Assembly: GCA_944388685.1 (NCBI GenBank)
Contig: CALXJS010000048.1
Location: 1-11,703 of the forward strand
Length of the DNA: 11,703 nt
DNA from: an uncultured Clostridia bacterium
GTDB taxonomy: Bacteria > Bacillota_A > Clostridia > TANB77 > CAG-508
Direction: 5' to 3'
Positions 7,223 to 11,703 of the stretch are shown piece after piece. The translations under genes and the position numbers were made by a program. Position 1 is the stretch's first letter; each line of letters begins with the position of its first letter. The notes beneath the pieces are model-generated. The model was not told the DNA's origin. It ran no database searches and saw nothing but the letters and a program-made list of their open reading frames with translations.

Positions 7223-7251
7223 TTGCATAATTTATCATTTATTTGTATACT
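7223..7251 (+). promoter_or_regulatory. Promoter of the Bax-inhibitor-1-like gene
   Basis: -35 TTGCAT (7223-7228) and -10 TATACT (7246-7251) have a 17-base spacer. The expected start near 7258 gives a leader of about 25 bases that contains the ribosome binding site AAAGGGG (7269-7275). Confidence 0.75.
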
Positions 7252-7282
7252 TATTTTATATATTAATGAAAGGGGTTTTTAT

Positions 7283-7960
7283 ATGGAAGAATATGAAGTT
7301 CAAAACACACCTACTGAAAACAAATTATTTGGAAAAACATTTTTTTGGATGTTTCTTGGCTTATTAGGTTCTGCACTAATTGCTTGGTATACCTATTCTT
7401 CTGGGTTATTTTTAAACATTGTACTTAATGATTATTTTACAGGATTATTAATTATGGAATTAGTAGCTGTTTTATTATTTAGTTTTCTATTTAGAAAATT
7501 GCCACCAGTTGTAGTCGGTATACTGTATTTTGTCTATGCAGCATTAAATGGTGTTACACTAGCTGTTATCTTTGCTGTTTTTGAATTAAACTCAATTATT
7601 ACCTTATTTATTGCTTCTGCTTTAATTTTTGGTGTTTTAAGCTTGATTGGTTATAAAACAACAAAAAATTTGAGCAGTTGGGGGACTTATTTGAATGTAT
7701 TTTTAATTATTGGTTTAATTCTTAGCTTAGTAAACTTATTTATTTTTAAGAGTTCTCTATTTGATGTGATTCTAGATTGGGTAATTTTAGCTGTATTTTT
7801 TGGTGTTACTATTTATGATATTAATAAGATTAAAGCTTTACAACTAGAACCAGATATTAACCAAGAAAAAATACATATCTATTGTGCAATGCAATTATAC
7901 TTAGATTTTATCAATATCTTCTTAAGAATTCTTTCTATTTTTGGAAAGAGAAGAGATTAA
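7283..7960 (+). CDS. Bax inhibitor-1 / YetJ-like membrane protein
   Basis: This is a 225-residue polytopic membrane protein with about seven transmembrane segments (near 19-38, 53-70, 74-99, 103-124, 135-154, 163-178 and a C-terminal half-helix 203-219). Family hallmarks are YAALNGVTL (85-93), IGYKTTKNLSSWG (122-134), FFGVTIYDINKIK (172-184) and YCAMQLYLDFINIFLRIL (200-217). D179 and D208 correspond to the aspartate pair that gates pH-sensitive calcium leak in Bacillus YetJ. The start is ATG 7283 with AAAGGGG upstream. An apparent longer frame starts at a TTG that is actually part of the -35 box. The gene is monocistronic, with its own promoter and terminator. Confidence 0.93.
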   Translation: MEEYEVQNTPTENKLFGKTFFWMFLGLLGSALIAWYTYSSGLFLNIVLNDYFTGLLIMELVAVLLFSFLFRKLPPVVVGILYFVYAALNGVTLAVIFAVFELNSIITLFIASALIFGVLSLIGYKTTKNLSSWGTYLNVFLIIGLILSLVNLFIFKSSLFDVILDWVILAVFFGVTIYDINKIKALQLEPDINQEKIHIYCAMQLYLDFINIFLRILSIFGKRRD

Positions 7961-7998
7961 AGAGATAATATGTTTCCTTATTATCTCTTTTCTTTTTT
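7959..7998 (+). terminator. Intrinsic terminator of the Bax-inhibitor-1-like gene
   Basis: A 12-bp perfect stem, AAAGAGATAATA (7959-7970) with TATTATCTCTTT (7979-7990), has an 8-base loop and is followed by TCTTTTTT. It overlaps the stop codon. Confidence 0.9.
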
Positions 7999-8041
7999 AT
8001 ATTATCTTTTCTAAAATGTTTTTCCATCCTAACTTTTGCTT

Positions 8042-8283
8042 CTAATAACTCCACTCTATACTATCTAACTCTTCTAGAATTTTTTTAGCCACTTCAGGTT
8101 CTATCATATTTATAAAATAAGTAAGTATTAGAATTTGCTAGTTACTTCACTGATACTTACTTATTTTATCATAGTAAGTTTAAATAAAGTAACATTTTCA
8201 CTTTGAATAAGCAACTTGCCATTCGCATTTCTAACAAATATAGAATAGGATTTAACGTAAATTAAGATTTTTTCCAGGCACAT
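8042..8283 (-). pseudogene. Interrupted coding relic downstream of the winged-helix gene
   Basis: In the frame next to the winged-helix gene, the minus strand stays open from ATG 8283 (MCLEKILIYVKSYSIFVRNA...) to a stop created inside the inverted-repeat element. After the element, a frame of the same phase continues as MIEPEVAKKILEELDSIEW up to TAG at 8042-8044. Deleting one copy of the 7-bp direct repeat with the element joins both parts in frame (...FKLT-MI-EPEVAKK...). The upstream part can be read two ways. It may be a small gene of its own, since AAGGAG lies 4 bases before ATG 8283, or the original C-terminal part of the winged-helix protein lost by a slip at an A6 run (8268-8273). Past the TAG the frame continues to TAA at 7997. 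The family is not recognised. Confidence 0.4.
8102..8173. mobile_element. MITE-like inverted-repeat insertion with 7-bp direct repeats
   Basis: The arms ATAAAATAAGTAAGTAT (8112-8128) and its perfect complement (8153-8169) extend by three inner pairs with one T-G. They surround an 18-base loop. The direct repeats TATCATA at 8102-8108 and 8167-8173 bracket it, the second overlapping the right arm by 3 bases. Removing 65 bases rejoins an open reading frame, which suggests a non-autonomous insertion. No transposase is present. It could alternatively serve as a terminator for the leftward cassette, but no T-run follows. Confidence 0.5.
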
Positions 8284-8572
8284 ATATCTCCTTCTGTTCA
8301 TTTATTACCACATATGATGGAATTATTGTATTTTCTACTATTTGATAAGTATTTTCTTTTTCTTCTATTTCTTTTAATCTGTCTTTTCCTTTTTGAGTAA
8401 TGTTAATTAAATAATCTTTATATTCAATAAGATTTTCTTCTATCATTTCATCTAATATTTCATTTCCTGTTGATGTTTCTATTCCTATTTTTTTTAAAAT
8501 CTCTATTATACTATAATCTTGATTTTTTTGTTCTAAATATTGCAATATTATGATTTTTCTATAATCATCCAA
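8252..8572 (-). CDS. Winged-helix protein, probably C-terminally truncated
   Basis: This is a 106-residue protein. The first ~75 residues look like a small winged helix-turn-helix: two helices (about 4-16 and 21-30), a recognition-like segment (35-47), then the wing NLIEYKDYLINITQKGKDRL (47-66). The start is TTG 8572, with GAGGT 7 bases upstream. The gene overlaps the preceding gene's 3' end by 8 bases, indicating translational coupling. After EIYVPGK the frame runs only six more residues to a stop. Shifting by one base at the A6 run (8268-8273) gives a further open stretch of plausible protein, so the C-terminus may be lost by frameshift. It is probably a partner or regulator of the phosphoribosyltransferase-like protein; that is inference. 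Confidence 0.7.
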   Translation of the reverse strand: MDDYRKIIILQYLEQKNQDYSIIEILKKIGIETSTGNEILDEMIEENLIEYKDYLINITQKGKDRLKEIEEKENTYQIVENTIIPSYVVINEQKEIYVPGKNLNLR

Positions 8573-9467
8573 TTTTTCTACCTCTATTTTTATAATTTTC
8601 TATTGACCTTTTTATCCTATTTTCCTTTAATTCTTTGAGACCTATTCTATTACTGTCCCTATTTCTTGGAAATAATGCTATATTATTATCATTATCTACC
8701 CAAAAAATTCCTAAGGTATTATTGGGTGTATTATTATAAAAAGCAACCAGTCCTTCTGTCTTTCCAAACCCTAATTTATAGTTTTCAGGTATATTATGGT
8801 TTTTGGATAATTGTGTAAATTTTTCTTTTATTTCTTGTATTTCCTTTTCATCCTTATCTTTGAATATTTCTTTTGTAAATGCTTTTGTTTTTTTATTTAA
8901 ACAAATAATTTCAATATGATACCCTTTTTCTAAAAATTCCTTTTCTAACTTATCTGTAATTTCTTTTATTGCATATATTACCAATATGTAGATTTTTTTA
9001 TCTTTTAAATCTTCCTTATACATTTCTATATATTTCTTTATCGTTTCTCCGGTTCCTATGCAATCATCTATTAATACAATTTGATTTACTTTTGGTCTTT
9101 TCATTTTTTTGTTCATTCTTGCGATATCTTCAATTCTATTATTTCTTGAAACTTTATTTATTTGCGTATATTCTATAAAATATTCCATTGAACTATTTGC
9201 TCTGCCGTTTTCACTTTTTATAATGCTATACACTGTATTTTCATCAGAAATATTATGATCATGGATTAATTTCTCATGCAATTTTTCCAAATAAAAGTTG
9301 ACTCTTTGTCTTCCATAATATTCAAAATTTTCTAACAATTTTATACATATTTCTTTTTCCTCATTATCCTTTATCCAAAGCTTATATCTTTTTTTTAGTT
9401 CTTTAATGTTCTGATCATCTTTTTCATTCCATTTTTTTATACAATTTTTTATTACTTTTTTTTCCAT
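8565..9467 (-). CDS. Phosphoribosyltransferase-like protein (PRTase-CE type)
   Basis: This is a 300-residue soluble protein. A helical, lysine- and glutamate-rich N-terminal region (1-70) precedes a Rossmann-like PRTase core. The PRPP loop is VLIDDCIGTGETIKKYI (131-147), with the acidic pair D134-D135 and the GTG turn. Downstream strand-helix units include ILVIYAI (161-167) and IEIICLN (185-191). The C-terminal block FYNNTPNNTLGIFW (243-256) ... ALFPR (264-268) is not found in nucleotide-salvage PRTases. From memory it is the signature of PRTase-CE proteins, predicted in bacterial conflict systems. ATG 9467 has GAGGT upstream. It forms a two-gene unit with the overlapping winged-helix gene. 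The substrate is unknown. An ordinary purine/pyrimidine salvage enzyme is unlikely given the N-terminal extension and C-terminal block. Confidence 0.75.
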   Translation of the reverse strand: MEKKVIKNCIKKWNEKDDQNIKELKKRYKLWIKDNEEKEICIKLLENFEYYGRQRVNFYLEKLHEKLIHDHNISDENTVYSIIKSENGRANSSMEYFIEYTQINKVSRNNRIEDIARMNKKMKRPKVNQIVLIDDCIGTGETIKKYIEMYKEDLKDKKIYILVIYAIKEITDKLEKEFLEKGYHIEIICLNKKTKAFTKEIFKDKDEKEIQEIKEKFTQLSKNHNIPENYKLGFGKTEGLVAFYNNTPNNTLGIFWVDNDNNIALFPRNRDSNRIGLKELKENRIKRSIENYKNRGRKIG

Positions 9468-9485
9468 ATATACCTCACATTGTAT

Positions 9486-9494
9486 ATTTTAGCA
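9486..9494 (-). promoter_or_regulatory. Possible extended -10 promoter of the PRTase-like cassette
   Basis: Minus-strand TGCTAAAAT has the TGn extension. The -35 position (TGGAAT at 17 bases) matches the consensus poorly. It lies 19 bases before the start codon, so the leader would be very short, near 12 bases. Confidence 0.4.
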
Positions 9495-9567
9495 TATTTT
9501 TCTAAAAAATTCCATATTTTCTTATATACTTTTTCATCATTAATAGAATAACTTATTTTTAGCGTGC

Positions 9568-9649
9568 CAAATTTTACGCAAGTCAAAATTTGTGTGCAAT
9601 ATGTTTTTATATATTAGAAAGTCAGCATGACTTTCCTAATATATAAAAA
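9568..9649. repeat. Two inverted repeats in the 9468-9829 intergenic stretch
   Basis: The larger hairpin (9604-9649) pairs TTTTTATATATTAG plus AAAGTCA with TGACTTT plus CTAATATATAAAAA. This is 21 bp with one bulged C and a 3-base GCA loop. The smaller one pairs CAAATTTT (9568-9575) with AAAATTTG (9585-9592). No T-run follows the larger hairpin on either strand in the usual way. It may be a transcription-blocking hairpin between the ABC gene and the PRTase-like cassette, or a small palindromic repeat. Confidence 0.6.
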
Positions 9650-9682
9650 TAAAGCATATGATTATAAATCATCATATACTTT
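9643..9682 (-). terminator. Intrinsic terminator downstream of the ABC transporter
   Basis: On the minus strand, AAAGTATATGAT (9682-9671) pairs with ATCATATGCTTT (9662-9651). This is 12 bp with one U-G pair and an 8-base loop, followed by ATTTTTAT. It lies 150 bases after the ABC stop codon and fits as its transcription end. Confidence 0.7.
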
Positions 9683-9829
9683 ATTTTCTTTCTTTACTTC
9701 TATTTCAAAATCTTTAAGTGGCAAAGCCCACACTTTCTACTATTTATAATATTTTGTGTTTTTCCTTTTTGATTTATAGAGATATTCTCAAAAAATGCTT
9801 TCTCATATGCCACAAAGTATTCTACTTTT
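9662..9829 (-). pseudogene. Short coding relic after the ABC transporter
   Basis: Directly after the ABC stop, one minus-strand frame is open (VEYFVAYEKAFFENISINQ ... to a stop at 9700). Near 9733 a different frame takes over with VWALPLKDFEIEVKKENK and VYDDL, ending at TAA 9664-9662. Both stretches look protein-like and join with a one-base shift. No start codon or ribosome binding site is evident, so this may be the 3' remnant of a lost gene. I do not recognise the family, and the assignment is weak. Confidence 0.25.
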
Positions 9830-11654
9830 CTATTCTTCAACTTCTTCGAATTGTGAATTATATAAATCAGCATAAAATCCGTTTTTTGCAAGCAATTCTT
9901 CATGTGTTCCTTGTTCTACAATGTCACCATGATTCATAACTAAAATTAAATCCGCATTTTTAATGGTTGATAATCTATGTGCAATAATAAAACTTGTTCT
10001 TCCTTTCATTAAGTTATCCATTGCTGATTGTATTTGTATTTCTGTTCTTGTATCAATTGAACTTGTTGCCTCATCTAGGATTAATATCTTAGGGTCTGCT
10101 AATATAACTCTGGCAATAGTAAGTAATTGCTTTTGACCTGCTGATATATTGGTTGATTCCTCATTTATCATTGAATTATATCCATTTGGTAATGTTTTAA
10201 TAAAATGATGTACATGTGCTGCTTTTGCTGCTTCTACGACTTCTGTGTCTGTTGCGTCTTCTTTACTATATTTGATATTTTCTTTGACTGTTCCACCAAA
10301 TAACCAAGTATCTTGTAAAACCATACCAAACATTTTACGAAGTTCGCCTCTATCAAAGTCTTTTACATTATGACCATCGACATCGATTTCTCCATCTGTT
10401 ACATCATAAAAACGCATTAACAATTTTACCATGGTTGTTTTTCCTGCTCCTGTCGGTCCAACAATTGCAATTTTTTGTCCCTCATGTACACTGCTATTGA
10501 AGTCATTGATAATGGTTCTTTCTGGATCATATCCAAATTTAACATGTTTAAATTCTACATTTCCTTTTAATTTTGATGTATCAATATTTCCTTTTGCAGT
10601 TACAACCTCTTCTGGTTCTTCTAAGAATTCAAAGATTCTTTCTGCTGCTGCCATCATGGCTTGTAACATATTAGATATTTGTGCTAATTGGTTAATTGGC
10701 CCGAGTAAATTGTTTATTATATTGTATAAAACTTTGAATATTACCAACGGTAATGGTTCCTTGAATTGCTAAATATCCACCTGCTACGGCTACAGCTACA
10801 TATCCTACATTTGATATAAAGTTCATAACTGGATGCATTAAACCTGATAAGAATTGTGATTTCCATCCAGAATGATATAATTCGTCATTGGCTTTTTCAA
10901 AATCCTTTGTTACTTTTTCTTCTGCATTAAATACTTTTACAATATTTAGTCCACCATATATTTCTTCTACTTGCCCATTTACATGTCCTAAGTAATCTTG
11001 TTGTCTCGTAAAATATTTTTGTGATTTTTTTACAATAAAGGTAACTAATATTCCTGCTATTGGCAATATAACTAATGAAATTAATGTCATTTGCCAACTA
11101 ATAGAAAACATCATAACTAAAATACCAATAATGGTACATACAGATGTGATAATTTCTGTAATACTTTGGTTTAGGTTCATACTTAGTGTATCAATATCAT
11201 TTGTAATGATGGATAATACTTCTCCATTTGTCTTTTTATCAAAATATTTCATTGGTAGTTTATTAATTTTAATTGCTATATCATTTCTTAATTTATATGT
11301 AATTTTTTGAGCAACATTTGTCATTAAAAATCTCTGTACAAAAGAGAATAATGCACTGATAACATATAATCCTAATAATGTTAAAGCAATTTGACCAACT
11401 TTTCCAAAGTCAATTCCTGTTCCACCACTTAATTTACTAACCAATCCATTAAAGATTTCTGTTGTTGCATTTCCTAATATTTTAGGCCCTACAATCGTAA
11501 ATATGGTACTACCAATTGCAAATATCATAACAATGATAATTGGTATTTTATAGTCTACTAAATAAGAACGTATTAATTTTTTTGTTGTCTTCTTAAAATC
11601 TTTTGGCTTTTGCGTTGTTTGACCTCCTCTAGGTCCTCCCATTGGTCCTGGCAT
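9830..11654 (-). pseudogene. ABC multidrug exporter half-transporter, split by a frameshift
   Basis: This is an ABC exporter subunit (permease plus ATPase, 607 residues when rejoined). The membrane half (11654 to about 10700) starts MPGPMGGPRGGQTT and has about five hydrophobic helices (near 37-57, 87-108, 168-184, 189-208, 272-297) before ending prematurely at TAA 10692 (...NKQFTRAN). The ATPase half has Walker A GPTGAGKTT, Q-loop VLQDTW, signature ISAGQ (in place of LSGGQ), Walker B ILILDEATSS with the catalytic Glu, and H-loop IIAHRLS. One extra G in GGG (10700-10702) breaks the frame. With one removed, it reads QFTR-PINQLAQ without loss. AAGGAGGT precedes ATG 11654. All motifs are otherwise intact, so the shift is recent or a sequence error. 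Confidence 0.88.
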
Positions 11655-11655
11655 A

Positions 11656-11703
11656 TTACTTACCTCCTTTCTCGCCTAATTCTTCTTCAGACAATTGTGA
11701 TAA
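11656..11703 (-). CDS. C-terminal end of upstream gene, probably partner ABC subunit
   Basis: Fifteen codons (LSQLSEEELGEKGGK) run from the window edge to TAA at 11658-11656. The stop lies one base before the ABC gene's ATG, and the next gene's ribosome binding site lies within the coding sequence. The ending resembles the 'LYNSQFEEVEE' tail of the neighbouring ABC protein, so this is probably the other half of a heterodimeric exporter. That is inference from very little sequence. Confidence 0.5.
   Translation of the reverse strand, partial: LSQLSEEELGEKGGK

Noticed and set aside
7223..7282. A 20-codon longer start for the Bax-inhibitor-1-like protein
   Set aside because: The TTG start is part of the -35 box, upstream of the transcription start. 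ATG 7283 has a good ribosome binding site and the family N-terminus.
8102..8173. A CRISPR-like repeat array in the hairpin-rich intergenic regions
   Set aside because: There are only single hairpins, with no regularly spaced direct repeats or unique spacers anywhere in the window.
9830..10747. An independent 305-residue ATPase gene starting at 10747
   Set aside because: Its first 16 residues are out-of-frame sequence of the membrane half and it has no ribosome binding site. It is the 3' half of one frameshifted ABC gene.

Overview
The window is AT-rich (by eye around 30% GC) with strong AGGAGG-type ribosome binding sites, near-consensus sigma-A promoters, a T-box riboswitch and a SigH-type sigma factor. 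This points to a low-GC Gram-positive bacterium (Bacillota), most likely a clostridial relative of a spore-forming lineage. The species is not identifiable from the sequence alone. Almost everything is on the minus strand. The exceptions are one tRNA and a Bax-inhibitor-1-like membrane protein.

Region 1 (1-3512) is translation-related. It holds rplU (ribosomal protein L21, 3' end cut by the window edge) behind a structured leader and a consensus promoter. Next comes an operon read leftward: a threonine T-box riboswitch, an unrecognised 231-residue protein, thrS (threonyl-tRNA synthetase) and a terminator. The T-box terminator hairpin carries the likely ribosome binding site of the unknown gene. 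A tRNA-Thr(GGU) gene is transcribed divergently from the same short promoter region.

Region 2 (3513-7060) holds tRNA-Thr, sigH, a membrane-anchored family-18 glycoside hydrolase with SH3-like and copper-amine-oxidase-like N-terminal modules, and an AlkD-type DNA glycosylase. Two related palindromic elements sit exactly at the stop codons of sigH and of the hydrolase. In both cases the TGA stop is the outer end of the repeat. One of them has 46-bp perfect arms.

Region 3 (7060-9830) is accessory in character. It holds a Bax-inhibitor-1/YetJ-like protein with its terminator, then a leftward two-gene cassette: a phosphoribosyltransferase-like protein resembling the PRTase-CE class predicted in conflict systems, and an overlapping winged-helix protein with a TTG start. 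The winged-helix gene looks broken. A +1/-1 slip at an A6 run would extend it into a second open frame, and that frame is interrupted by a 65-bp inverted-repeat insertion flanked by a 7-bp direct repeat. Removing the insertion in silico rejoins the frame. This cassette and its decay are the most interesting part of the window. Further hairpins and a short coding relic fill the gap up to 9830.

Region 4 (9830-11703) holds an ABC exporter half-transporter whose membrane and ATPase halves are separated by a single-base frameshift. It is preceded by the last 15 codons of another gene, probably its heterodimer partner.
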